A stretch of 64,000 nucleotides of DNA from Climacteris rufus (Eukaryota > Chordata > Aves > Passeriformes > Climacteridae). This document shows positions 14,101 to 27,220 of the stretch, piece by piece. A program made the position numbers and the translations under genes. The stretch lies in the NCBI GenBank assembly GCA_013398175.1, contig VZRZ01003109.1, forward strand, positions 673,898 through 737,897, given 5' to 3'. A model generated the notes under the pieces. It was not told where the DNA came from, ran no database searches, and was given only the letters and a program-made list of their open reading frames with translations. Position 1 is the stretch's first letter. Every line of letters begins with the position of its first letter.

Positions 14101-14420
14101 AAGATTCAGGTAGGGTTGTAGCATACTGACTTCACCCAAGTGTGGGAGAGCTCTGCACAGCCATATTCTCCCCAGACGGTCTGGAAAGAAGAGCAGCAGG
14201 TTGGTACCAATGCCAGAGGGAAGGGGAATGATGCTGCCTGGTGTGGCCGTGTCCTGGTCAGCCTTGTTAGTGCAGTGCTGAATCCAAGTTCCCAGAGCTT
14301 GTCCTCAAGTGCCTCAGACCTCAGGACTGCCTCGGTTAAGCCAGCCTGTGTCTGCATAGTGAACAGCCTCATGGAAAATGCCTGAAATGCTTCACTTGCA
14401 CAGCCTGGTAAAATCACAGT
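14101..14420. other. Moderately GC-rich patch
   Basis: About 300 bp are noticeably more GC-rich than the flanks, and overlapping open frames run on both strands (14106-14417 minus, 14140-14385 plus). Neither translation contains a recognisable domain, and openings on both strands are typical of a local composition shift rather than coding. It may be an old repeat fragment or a regulatory element, and I cannot tell which. Confidence 0.35.
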
Positions 14421-17400
14421 GCAGACAACACGTGCATGATGATGTCTGTAGGTTACAGAGGGGAACTGTTAGCTTCAGGCAAATCTTAGCACAAGAACTG
14501 ATGTACATCTAAGTTGGGTGAGAAATGTGTTCTAAAAAGTGAATTGTGAGCTCCAATGCACACACCCAGGAGAAACTTAGAAATAGACAGAGACAGCTTT
14601 TATGGTTGGGCTTGACAGGCTTAGGGATGGGGATAAGGATTACCTCTGTTTATTTTCAGACTTTGTGACTGTGACGGCCAAGACTCTGTTTCTGCTGAGG
14701 TCTCTTCTGACACTGATTTAAAAAGATTGTAAACATGAAGAGTTAAGAGGGAAGGCTGGACAAATGACCTGGATGTAATCTTGACCCCAGCAAAATCAGT
14801 TCAAACTGCCGATTTGTTGGGGCTAGGATTTCACCTTGACTAGACTGCAGACATTCTCCTAAGTGTTTGTTTTGTCTGGCAACACAGAACATCTAGTAGC
14901 AGGAACACATTTTAAAACATCAAAGCCTTTATTTGCTCTGTGCCAGTTCAAGGTACATGCTGGTGTTCTAAACACTTCAGCATAACTTTCCTCTTTTAAT
15001 ATTGAAACTGGCTTGTTTTCTCCTGTAAAGAAGAACTAGTAGCAGGCTCTGAAGATAGTGTCATGCTGTCCTAAGTTGCTTGTTCTAGCAATAAAAAAGA
15101 CATTTTCCTAGCAAAAAGAAAATGACTAATTACAATTTAATTAACATATTGAATGTCTTGGATGTTTTTAAAGGAAGAAGTCCTTGCAAAGTAATGGCTT
15201 TTACTCACAGTTTTTTTGTTTTTCCCCTTTACTGTCAAGAAAGAGGACTTATGTAAGCTCCGTTAAAAAAATGATTCTCCATATTATATTGTATATATAA
15301 GACAAAAAATATAGTGCAAAACAGTAAAAGGAAGAAAGGGAAGTATAAATGCCAGTAAAACTTACAAGGCAATTTACTACAATGTGAGGCCTGATTTCTA
15401 CATGGTTGGGTTCTTAGTTTTTATGCTCACTCATGCTGAATGACATGCAGAAGAGAAGTGTGTGCCATCCTGATGGTTTCACTGAGACGTGTACACAACT
15501 GGAAAGCTGGCAGGTGTCATCAGGACTAAGGGTGGACTAAAATAATGTTTTTGAACACGTGTTAATTCACATACGTTGATGTTCCCTGGAGGACAGTGCA
15601 CTATTTTCTCAGACTAGAGGACTGAGGAGTGAGAAGAGATTTCTTCCTCTACCTACAGTTGTTGTAAGACAACACAATTACAGCAGTATAATTTAAATTC
15701 AAGAATCTATTATAGAGATTTATTTTTAATCTATTAAAAAGCCAGCCGAATATATAGAACTGAACTTATGGGAGAAAACCTACAAATAGTTAAAAAGACC
15801 CTCAACTTTACTTCTCACCACTATGGGAAAAAAATTCTTCCTTCTGTGCTTCTAAGTCACTGTCATATTTAGCAAAGTTAAAGCCAATTTCTTATTACTG
15901 TTTAGTTAATTCTTGTACCAGATCTCCCAAACATACCTGTTATTTTATCTGAGGTTCACATGCCATGGACCAAGAGAGGCACCTAAGGCCAGGTCTTTGA
16001 TGCTTTCTTATGTATCTCAAGCTCAGTGTGCAAAGTCCATTACTGTGTCTTCCAAAGTAATTTTGCAATACAAATGCAATGGCTAACAGAGTCTTGTCTC
16101 AGAAGATAGGCAATTTCCTTGCCCTGTGCTTGCTTATTTTTCATAAAGAATGAAGTATAGGGCAGAGTTTTATTTGTTGACCGTTATCAGCAATAACTCA
16201 GACTCAATAGTAACCTAAATTTTTCCTGCTCAAAATCACTGAAGTAGAAAATAATGAAGGCAGTGTTGTTTCTCAATGCAAAACCTGAAATTACTGGAAT
16301 GCCTGCAAGTTCAAGTCCTCCAGTTTTCCTGTTCAATTCCTTTAAAAAAATTCTTATGTAGAAAATTTTACCTATTTGTTAGCTATTCCTGTACTGAACT
16401 AGATAGCCTAATATAGCAGTTTCCGTTCTTTTTTGCCCTAAAAGCTCTTGTTATTAAAAAAATTGTAAATATCATTTATGGTGGAGGGACAAGCCACAAT
16501 TTTATGCCTAGCTATATATTTTTTATTTTCATGTACCCGTGGAATTTAATGCTGAAGCACAGTATTATGGAACACCTACAAAGCTTTGAATGACGATTAT
16601 GATATCTTGCGTGCTGCTATTTGAATGCAATCATTTGGCCAAAGTAAATATTTGGAACTTAGATGTCTGGGTCTTCTGCTGCCTTCTTTACAAGGGTGAA
16701 TATATTTATGACAGAAAGGATTCCTGTTCATGGTGTTTGGTAGCTTCCTAATTATGTATAATTTTGGGCAACACTTCTTAGAGAAACAACCAAATGACCT
16801 CATTAAAGTTGGTGTTAGCATGTGTCAGCGCTCCCAACGATCATCACGTCAGCACTAGTAGTTTTCATCAGTGACATTTTTATTTTACTGGAATAAATTC
16901 CTCCAGCTAGTGATAATTAAAGCTCTGAGTACAGCTTTGGCCACCTCAGCAGGAAATCCCACCTTTCAGCTGAGAGGTTTTGGGCTAAGATATAGATAAC
17001 AACATGGCAGCCTCCAGTCCCCACTGCACACTCAGATGGATTGGGAGGCAGCCAGTTGTCTCATACACTGTCCCTGGATGCAAATTTATCTCAAATGTCT
17101 TTCTTTTGATGCTTCTCTTACTTCACTGTGTTTACTGTAGTTGGTCAATTACTGATTTTTGGCTGACATTAGGGATTTTTTTTATTCACAGGGAGCTGTC
17201 TACCTGTCAAAGATTTCCTTTCAGTCCCCAGGGGTGAGAGGAGCTGAACAGCATGGTTGGAGAAAATAAATTGCTCAGGACTGTTCCCCACTGTGCTGAA
17301 TCCAATACAGAAATACAAATGAGAGCAAATAGTGTAGCCAAAGGCTGTCAGCACTCTGCTGCATGGAATGTCTCTAGACAGAAGCAGGAGACTTGACATC

Positions 17401-20400
17401 CCTGGTATCCATAAGGGCCAGGGACTTCCCATCCTGTCAAGTGTCCTTGCTGATTTAAGGTGTGCTACTGTGATGTTCTTTGGCCTTCATTTTGGAAGCA
17501 AACAATACATGATGAACCTTTAGGTTTACTTCCTGATATATCTGAAGAAAATGGATTTATTTTTTTTCCCTTACAACACGGTTTTAGGGGATTTCAGAGG
17601 ACTGTGTATCAAGTAAAAGAACAACACTATTTCTCTTTGAAAAAGGTATTTCTGCGTAGAACAAGGATTAACTTGGTGCAGCTGTCAAACTACCACATTT
17701 GTGCAAAGAATTTTTGTTCCATGAATACATTTGTGTAGCTGATTCTACTGTGGTTCTTTAAAAGCAAAGAAAGAGACAAAATATAGGAAATGTTAAGAAA
17801 GAAACTGTTATTGCTGGGGTTAGTGATGGTCCTTTGGTAGTGTGCAAGGGAGCGAGAAAGTCGCTCTACTACATCTGAATTAGTGGTGTTATTCTGTTTC
17901 ACAGAGTAACAGATACATTTTCTCTACACATTTTGTTTAAGAGATGGGTGGTGAAGGCCCTATAAAAAGACACACCATATAAAATTTGTCTGGAAATAGG
18001 TGCAAACAATGCCTTATGTTTTCTCCAAACACTTCCCATATATGAGGAGGCCACAAGGCTGTTGTGTGGCCCAGTGTGTGCATCAGGAGCTGTAGCCTGG
18101 GCATGATTCCTTTCCTGGTAAAGTGTTGCTGTCAGCTGCAATAAGAAAATTGTCAAGCCCTCAAAGATTCCTTGTGTAACTTCTGCCCTATATTGGTGCT
18201 ACTCAAATGTGGTGCTGCACAAGGGAGGTCTGGGCCCTGCTCTGAAGGAAAGGAATGAAGGTGGAAGTTAGGCACTCTGCCAATATGGCTTTTTACTGCC
18301 TCTGAAGTATTCTGGTTCCCAAGAAAATAGCTACTTTACCATAAGATGTATTTTAGTGCAGATAAATTTGTGAAATATAAAAAAGCCTGAGTATGTTGCA
18401 TAAAGTAGGTGGACTCATACACTGTAGGATATTCTCCTAATAGGTGTCACTTTACTAATGTAATTTTGTATTATTCATATTTGCATATTGAATTTTAACT
18501 TTTCATATTGCAATTCATATTAGATCTCATTATTATACTTTTCTAGACTGCCATACCACACTGGGGAGTTGTTAGGTTGAGTATTTGGTCTAGTTTTATT
18601 TTCTTATTCCTACTGTTCCCTTTAGAGGTGTCATTAACATGAGAATTGGATGTTCTATATTTACAATCATTTGTGTATCTCAAAGGGCTCATTAGACCTT
18701 ATTATTTGAAGATGTGTGTTTGCATTTAGAGGCTGATAGAGAGATAGCCAGGCATATATATTCCATATTTATAGTATATGTTGGTATGTTTGGAGGGGAA
18801 GTTAATGACAGAAGTCCTGTGTGTAAAGCAACTTACATATATCATTGCTATTTAGTTAATGTTGAAATAAGGAGTTTATATCTTGAGTTGCTTTGAAAAT
18901 ATAGCTACTCATGCTTAGATAAGTCTTTAACTATAGATTCTTATGCATGAGTGAACTGCTTCTCTAAATGTGTGTATAATAGAAATCAAATGAATGTATA
19001 AGCCTTTCCACTTCATGGTATTATACAAGGCCTGTTCTAGGAAGCTATTGAATATTGGAAAAGGATGCCCCTTGAAACAATGCAATTTATAATTTGAAAT
19101 TTGCCAAAATCAACATTGAAACTATCGCATTCTTGTTGCTGTAATTATTATTTCCTTTTTCATATCCTTTCTGGGTAATAATTATTGGCTATCCTTTTCA
19201 TTTCTTCCCTTGATAATACATAGAGCATAAATACCTGAACAGTCGTACCTCTCTTGTATATTCTCTGTGTGCCTTTGCAGGGCCAAAAGTTTAGACCAGC
19301 CTTTGCAGAAGATAACCTGAACTTCATTTAACTGTTCCTTGTGGCTCTTTGTGCAGCCTGCCAGATGAGTTTTTTGTAGTTCTGTTTCCTTGTCAGGAAA
19401 ACTTCCTGAAAGCCTGAGCTGAGCCTGAGTTCTAATTACACTGAAAAAGCAGCATTTTCATTCAAATACATTAATTCCATGGCAGATGATACATTATATT
19501 TCACTACAGGGTTTTCTTGTTATGATAAAAATGGCTCTTAAATGGCACAGATCCCCTGTGAACAAAATGAGAAAGCTCTAAGGAGTAATTCTTATAGGAA
19601 AATAGACCATTCATTTTAGACACTTTACAAGTGTGAAAAAAAGACACCCTCCAGCCAGGGACTTAATCACTAAATCCCCAAATCTATGTGGAAAGCATTA
19701 TTCCTATGTCTTGGATAAGTAAGTGTGGGAATTCTGGTACACTATGAACCTCTGCTAAGATCAGTTTTAGTCAAGAAGTCACCTGCTCCAAGGAGTGTTG
19801 TTCTGCTTCTCTGCTTTCCTACTACAGGAAGAGAACGAGCATATCAGGTCCCATCTATTTTTTGATCTTATGCCCTTGCATTTAGTATAGAAATGAAATT
19901 ATGCATCTGGGAATGATTGTAATCAACACTGAGTGCATTAGAAAAGACACATTTTCCTGCATCACTAAAAATATATTTCCCATGCAAGAAACTCACTGGA
20001 ACTCAAATGTAACCTGAGATTCATCCCTTGGAGTTCAGTGTTAGCCATCCTACAGGTGTCTGTCATCTCTACTGGCTCTCTGCTGTCAGGAAGCGTTTGT
20101 TAATTTGTGTCACAGAAGTAAACGTATTTTCACGTCCTTTGTAGACATCTTTTGATACTACTGGCATGAGTTTTCCTCCTCACATTGCCTATGGGCTTTC
20201 TATGAGTGCTCTCCAGCAGCTTCAGATGGCTGGATTTGTCTCCCCTGTTGAGGCAGAGTACAACGCTTAGGACAAGAAAATCAGGAAATATGCGATGGTT
20301 GGAGGTAGCTTGAGATCAAAACAGGATGACTGTTGCTCTCTGCATGGGAACGTTAGCTCTGCAGCACATCTGATATATGAGTGTTTGTCTCAGTATTGCC

Positions 20401-21509
20401 AGATGGGTATAAATCTGGGCTCTCAGGATTTGGAGTGCTAAATTTGTCAAGATGGCATTGTGAGAATATTAGCTGCTAGCTGCTAAACTCTTTGTTCACC
20501 AAGAAGGCTGCTCTTGACACTTCCTGATAAGCTATGTGAAATGTTTGTCATTTTTAGTTAGTTTTTTTTTTTTCCTCCAGAATTTCTGAACTGTTTATCT
20601 TGCCCAGGATTTAAAACTACATTTGCTTTAAGCTATGTGAAATAACATGTGGGTAAACAACATAAAAATCAACTCAGTGATTTAAACAACATTTTCACTG
20701 TTTAAAACTGTCTCCATGTTTTCCCACTGCTGTTATACATTTTTGAATACATACAGTCCTTTTAAGAAAAAGAATAGAATTGTATTACTTCTTATTTCTA
20801 GCTTTTGAATATAAGATTTAGCTGTAAGTTTCCTTCAAAGTCAGACAAATACCCTCCCCTGTGCTGCTTATGCAGGATGTACGGTACTATTAATTGGTTT
20901 ATCACCTCTATTCTTTCTAAGCTTTTGATTGCAGTCGTAAACCCCAAAAGGACTCATTAAGCTTTTTTCACTTTTATTTTCATGTGCTTGGAGCACTATT
21001 AAAATATAAAAAATTTAACCTAAGTAGAACTATTCTGAACATGTTTTACAAATCAGACCAGGTCCTAGTTCAGCAGGAAGAATTTGTAGTCTTACAAGAA
21101 GCCTTTGGTTCTGCACACAGACTGTCATTAATTGTAGGCTCTCAGAATAAGGGGTGAGGTACAGCATTCCACAAACAAGCAAGGACAGCTCTAAGCAAAG
21201 AGTAGCATGAAAGCTGGACAGATTTAAAGAGTTGTTTCTGATGTTAATGTAGCTAGAAAGGTAAATCCAAAATTTAAATTAGATGAAGTGATGCACAATC
21301 TGGAGAAGTTTTGTGGCACATAATAATTTCCACATATTAGAATAATTTGCAAGAAAAGAGGAAAAAACAGTACCTTGCATGCATTTTGTAGGATGACAGG
21401 AACATGTCTACGATGATCATACTTCCTCTCTTTCATGTACCTAGTTGAAGTACTTTGTTTTTCTTAATGATTTCTTTCTCGCTTAACAATACATATTTGT
21501 CTGGGAAGT
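14421..21509. other. AT-rich non-coding sequence
   Basis: No gene is supported. The short frames near 17000-17900 lie in slightly more GC-balanced DNA but have no recognisable domain and overlap on both strands. A T12 run lies at 20562-20573. I see no full-length transposable element, no tRNA-like cloverleaf and no tandem array. Confidence 0.6.
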
Positions 21510-21570
21510 CAGCTGGTGTAAAGTGGAATAGTTTCATTGAAATGGACATTTATGCTAATTCACACCAGTT
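21510..21570. repeat. Decayed foldback element (inverted repeat)
   Basis: The left arm begins at 21511 with AGCTGGTGTAAAGTGG. The right arm ends near 21570 with AATTCACACCAGTT, which read on the other strand is AACTGGTGTGAATT. The two arms match as an imperfect inverted repeat of about 28 bp centred near 21540, with TTCATTGAAATGG at the centre. From general familiarity, this resembles the old palindromic interspersed repeats of birds, turtles and crocodiles that carry GGTGTAAAT arms around a CATTGACTTCAATGG core. I cannot assign a database family name. It is probably a non-autonomous DNA-transposon-like relic, and it may be shared with other amniotes. Confidence 0.55.
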
Positions 21571-22335
21571 CAGGATTAGCCTCATGTACCAGGGCTACAC
21601 AGTCCTTTGAAAAATGACAGCAGGTTTTTTTATAATAACAGAACACTGCTCTTTGGGCTATGGAAAACAACTCAACCTTCATACAACATTATGTTCAGTA
21701 AAAATATTTGGCATCGAGAGTATGGTGTTGATTTTCCCTACCATATAAGCAGTCTTACTCCTACAACAGCTTAGATAAATTACTTGTTAACATTTACAGC
21801 TGTTAACTTACTCATTCATCCCATCACAACAGACCAGTGTCAGCTGGAGTGAAAATTGTGTTAAAGAAACTGGATTTAACAAGACAGAAAAAATTAGTTC
21901 TGGAAAGTTGAAAGATTTAATTACATGCCGTTTCCTGGGAATGGACCACTTTCCTTGGTGTGGTGGTCCAGTGACTTTCCCCAAGCTCTGGGCGAGCACA
22001 GAGATCCGCCTGGACACTGCTGTTCTAACTGTAAGACAGCTTTAGGAACGACTTGATCTTGGCTGTCTGAAGGGCTGTGCAGGCACCCTCATCTCAGAGG
22101 GGCATTGGAATCAAAGCCTTCTAATAGGAGTTTTGCTGCTGTGCTGTGTTTCAATTGTTACCAAATGGCAAGGATTAGACCAAAATAAGGAAATGTCTAT
22201 TTGATGATAATGCCAGTGCAGCCAGTGCAGTACTGTGCATTTTTAACCTCAAATATAGTTAACTGCTCAAATAATTGCTCTTAACGAGATGCAAAAGAAA
22301 GAGAGCATTCTCTTATGCTGATGCTGTATTGTTGC

Positions 22336-22352
22336 TTTTTTTTGGGGGGGGG
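22336..22352. repeat. T8-G9 homopolymer junction
   Basis: Eight T residues are followed immediately by nine G residues. Long G runs are rare in this AT-rich window. The site is likely to be length-polymorphic and prone to sequencing error. No function is implied. Confidence 0.85.
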
Positions 22353-25300
22353 TCCACATCTATAAACACTGTTCCAAACATTATGAATGCTGTTCCAAAT
22401 AAATTATGTGGTTCTGCTGTATTTAACTAGAAACAGTTTTCAGGCTGCTCTATTAAAAACAGAAAGAAAAGCAAACATGACTTGAATTTTGTCAATGCAA
22501 ATTAAAAATATGTTAAGAAAAAAATCTGATGTTGGTAATGGCCTAATATAACAAGGTTATAAATAAATTGCTCACTGTTCTCATGTATTTTTAGTAAACG
22601 GATTTGGGAATAGCACAACAAATCCCCAATGCCCAATTAAAGTCTCTTAACTAATTTAACAAATGCATTGTAAATGGGTAGCTGGAGATACTTTAAGTAA
22701 ACATACATTTCACAGAGGAACTTTAATAGCCAAACAAATGGAAAATCAGTTCAAATGCTTTAGCTTTCTCAATTGTCCTTAATAAATTAGTCATAAGAAA
22801 ACAAACACAATTAAAAAGCACAATCATTACACTTTTTTTAAAATTCAGATGACAGCATTTTGCTGTGTCTTTCAACAATGTCTTAGCTGAGAAGCAATTT
22901 ATAAGGTGTTCAAAGTCCCAGTAGAGTACTTTTTTTTTTTTTAACCCAGAGTTGCAATTCTTTTGATGGGCTTTACTTGTTTTGCTTTCAAATTATTTCC
23001 AAATGAATGATGAAAAAAAACAATTCACTTCAAAAATCTGAGGCAGTTAATGGTGAATTAACTCTGTGTCTGATTTAAGAAAAAGGCACAGATCTCTTCT
23101 GCTCTCCCCTGGTAGGACCATGTCAGCCATCCAAGCGATGAAATGAAACATCTGGCTTTCCAGTGAAGATTGCTCTGGCATTTTGCCTGCACAAATTTTG
23201 TCCTTGTGGAATCCCAGTGAAGAGTGCAAACTGTGCACCAATTAAAGAGGACTGAAGGACATACACAGCAGCTGAGCAGCACGTGTGTGCTGGGACTGCC
23301 TGTGATGGGACTGTAGCAAGCAGGAAGACCAAGTGTAAAAAGAGACAGCTGTGGAAAATCTGCTCAAGAGCAAACAGGTAACAAGTTGGGAGGCAGAAAA
23401 CAACAGTGCAACGTGTGTTGTTGTTTTGGAGTACTTAAGACTCAATAAAATCTTGGATGGTGACTGAGGTTTTCCCTCTCCTTTCCTTGTGATTTTTAAT
23501 AAAAAAATAAATTTAGAAATATCCTTATCAATGTGATGTATTCATTTTATTGTAAATCACTCCATGAACATGAATTAAAGAACAGGATTTTCTCCCTTCA
23601 CTCTGAATATTTATCAGCCTGGACGTTCTTAGGAACAACCAGACACATGATCTGCTTGTCCAGGTATCAAAAAGTAATAGTCAGGAGGTCTTGGCCTACA
23701 GAAGATTGTAGCCTCTTCCTCTGAGTGACATTCTGTTCTATGCTGTATGGAAAAAGAAAAGCAAAATGTGACTTAATTATTTTGAAAGTTTGGTCTCACA
23801 TGGCATTGGTGACTCAGACCCTCAGTTGTAATCAAATCTTCAAACACATATATTTTTTAAAAATAGGAGAAGGAGTGAAAAGGAACTACAAAAATGCTCC
23901 TGAAAGCTATAAAAATAATGCCTTGTGATGTCAAACAAAAGATTGCTGAAGTGAGTTGATGAAAAGAATGAAAAACTACTTGATCAAGCTCAAAAACAAT
24001 ATTCTGGATAATTTCACAATCGAACTCAAAAGAGTTAGGCTTTGTTGTAAGAAATGCATAATTCTCATAACTTTAAAAGTGAGATTTGAGAGAAAATGTA
24101 TGGAATAAAGGAATTTTTCATGCATTTGGGAATAGCTATGTCCAAAAAAGATTGAACTGTGAGACACCCACCAGAATTCCTGCAGGCCAAATTCAGATAC
24201 AGCTCTTTAGGCACTTCTTGACTTAAAGAGCATCAGTAATTAAAGAGAAGTCTGTTAGGCTACATTTGCACATTAAGGTAAGGCATAACTGCCTGCTACT
24301 TCAGATTTATGCGTATTCACAAGTGAGCTTCAAATATCTATATGCTAATATTAAAAGGAAAAGCACTAAACATATTGGTGAAGCAAATGTCACAGTGCCC
24401 TCACTGTCTTAAAAGCTGTTTTTCTCATGTAGTTTGTGCCTATCTAGAGGCGCTGAAAGTGTTTTTTAGCAGATATTGCTAAACTGGATTTGTTGACCGG
24501 GTGCTGAAGACAAGATTCTCTTGGAAGAAACTGCAGCTGCATCAACAGCAGGAACATTCCATTTATTTTCAATACTGCATTGGGCAAGATATGGAGAACA
24601 TGAAAGAGACCAGCTAGAAAGCTGGGCAGATGGGTTGCGGCTCTTTATCCAAAACAGTTCTCACACTGTTATAGGAACTTCCAAGGGTATTTCTGGAGGA
24701 AGTGCCTCAATATTGCTGAGGAAAAGCACAGTCCCTTCTGCTGAACTTGGAAAAGTCTCTAATACTGACAGGGAACAGTTAACAAACTAGTTGAGATATT
24801 CAGTTTTCATCAAACTTCAATTGAAAAAGATGTATAGGACAGGCTTTTGTCACAAGTCTGTATCTGCAGTAGCTAATCCAACACTAAAGACAGATGCATT
24901 TGAATATTCAAGTTTAGATGAACATGAGAATGCAACCCATAAGATAATTTTCTAAATTTCTTCTCCAGTGATATCATGAAGTGTGTTTTCTGAACCCAAC
25001 TTGGGAAGGCACCTCTGAGAACTGGTTTTATTCTTAGCTGTCAGGTCCATAGGCTTCCTGAGCTTTAACTGGTCAGTCTGTTGATAATCGCTTTATGTTC
25101 CCATTAATGTCTAATTAAGAAAGCCACTAAAAGTTAATATTGTTTATGGAAAAATCTAATAAAATGTAATCAAATGATATCTGCTAATTTAACATTTTGG
25201 ACATTTTCTGGGTTATCTTAATAAGGCAAAATTATTAAAGGGAGCCTTACACAAATTGAAATTGGACCCTAAACCACCAATGAATGTTACTGGCCCTTTC

Positions 25301-27201
25301 CACAATCCCTTTCCATTGTCATTTTTCACATTCATGTTTTTCTGTGCAACTACAAGGAGCTCTGTGTGGGTAAATTTTGTCCTTTTTTCACACCAGAGAA
25401 AAAAGTCTTCCTTCCTTTCTCTGTTTCCAGTTTGTTTGTGCTTTTCCCCCTCACATAACTTCTTAATTAATTAAAATGCATTGGTTTTTGAGAATGAATT
25501 GATATATGTGCATGTGAGCAGGTTAGGGGGATAGAAGGTTTTCCCCTGGTACTTCTATTATGACCTATAGGAATCACCATAGGACAAGTCCATCTCATTT
25601 TTGTCGGTCCTTTGTCTTTCCTCAGGCTTTCAGCATGAGAGTTTGCCCAGTTATGAAAGTGTTTTTGTAGTATGGACAAGACTCAACCCTGGCAGAATAT
25701 ACTGCAGCACCCTGTGAGAATCTTACCGCTCCAGAATATTTATCTGAGATGAGCAATTCTCCAAAGCGTGTCCACCTGACCCATTTAATGAGAGTCACTG
25801 TGAGCAGTCAGCCCAAGAGCCTTTCAGACAGGGAAGGGTTTGAAGCAGAGCTGTTCTCTTTCCCAGCTGCTGTGCAGTGCTAAGATCAGGCTGTTCTTTT
25901 CTGTGTCTCGCAAGACAAAGCTTAATAATGTTGGATGTCTGCTTAATTAGTTTGGGGATTTTCTCTGAATCTCCTCCACAGAAAATCTAGCCACTGAGGG
26001 AGAAATGAAAGATTCATGTGTCTCTTGTGGCAAGCACCTTTATGGTATCTACCACACCTTGATGCAGCAAACATTTGAATACCCCATGTTTTCAAAAGAT
26101 TTCCTCAGGCACAATATTTCATAAAAATTAATCGATGAATGTGTGTTATTTACCCCCTGGTTCTGAGAATCAAACAAAATAAAATGAATGAGTTGATTTA
26201 GGCTGAGCCTTTGGAATTTGGCATTCATTCTGTTGTTTAAGTAGATATATTGTAGTGTTTTGGATACTACTTTCAACTTGAGATGTTGGAAAATACACTT
26301 TGAATCAACTGCAAAAAAAAGGGCACAGTTCAGCTCTCACATTCTGTAGAACAAGAAAGTATCTCATGCTTTCATGAAAACTGTGATGTGTAATTGAATG
26401 GAGCATGTCTTTAGTAGCAACTGTATTTTAAAAGGAAAACCATGACAGCAGATGGTCATGAACCATTTTTAGGAAAAGAACCTGCAGTTTATTCTGCTTT
26501 TCATTATGTTGAATAATGGGCAATTTACACTGAGACAATATGGATGGCATGTTTACCTCTTGAAGACCAACAACAGAAGTTTTATAAATTTGTATTTTTA
26601 AATATTTTTGTTTGTTTCTTTTAAAACTAAAAGATGATTTAGGGTAGTATCTTTTCACCAGAGAGAACATAGAATTTGACCCTTCTGACTTGTAAATAGC
26701 TCATTTCTGGTTGAACTGTTTTATAGAGGGAGGAAGAACAAGATTTCTTGCTAATTTATCCAAATCTTAACTGCCTTGTACTGCTGAAACAGCTGTTGAT
26801 TTCTCATTTGAACATCTTGAATTTCATCTGACTTTGGCTGGAAGGATAAGAAAAACTTGGATATTTTGTTTGTCATGTAAGGCATCTTTTGCACGTAGTA
26901 AAGAAATAGCTATAGGTTGACTTCATGGGGCTGACAAGATTTTAGAAGTGGCCTTGTAGGTTTGTTGCAGTTTCAGAGCAGCAGGAGTGTGGAGTGTCAT
27001 GCAACCTGCAGGCTTTATGCTTGCCATAACTCACTGAAGTGTCTGTGGAAGAGGATAATTGTATGTAAGGAAAAATATAGCACTTGCAAAGGGCAAACTG
27101 CACCAACATATATCCTTGCATGGAAGTATTACTTGGGAAAAAAGGAGGCCCATTTCCTTGTCCAGTATTTCTGAATTAGTACTAGTCTGTCTCCTTTTCT
27201 C

Positions 27202-27220
27202 TTTTTTTTTTTTTTTTTTT
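27202..27220 (-). repeat. 19-nt T tract (A tail on minus strand)
   Basis: An uninterrupted T19 run. On the minus strand it reads as a poly(A) tract preceded by a small CpG-containing segment (about 27221-27265), including the word GGGCTCGAATT, which loosely resembles a tRNA T-arm. This could be the 3' end of a poly(A)-tailed retrocopy inserted in minus orientation, or simply a homopolymer. I see no clear target-site duplication and no recognisable retrocopy body. Confidence 0.6.

Noticed and set aside
24521..24790. 89-codon plus-strand frame with a mixed, protein-like composition
   Set aside because: It looks more balanced than most frames here, but I recognise no domain and see no flanking splice signals or retrocopy features.
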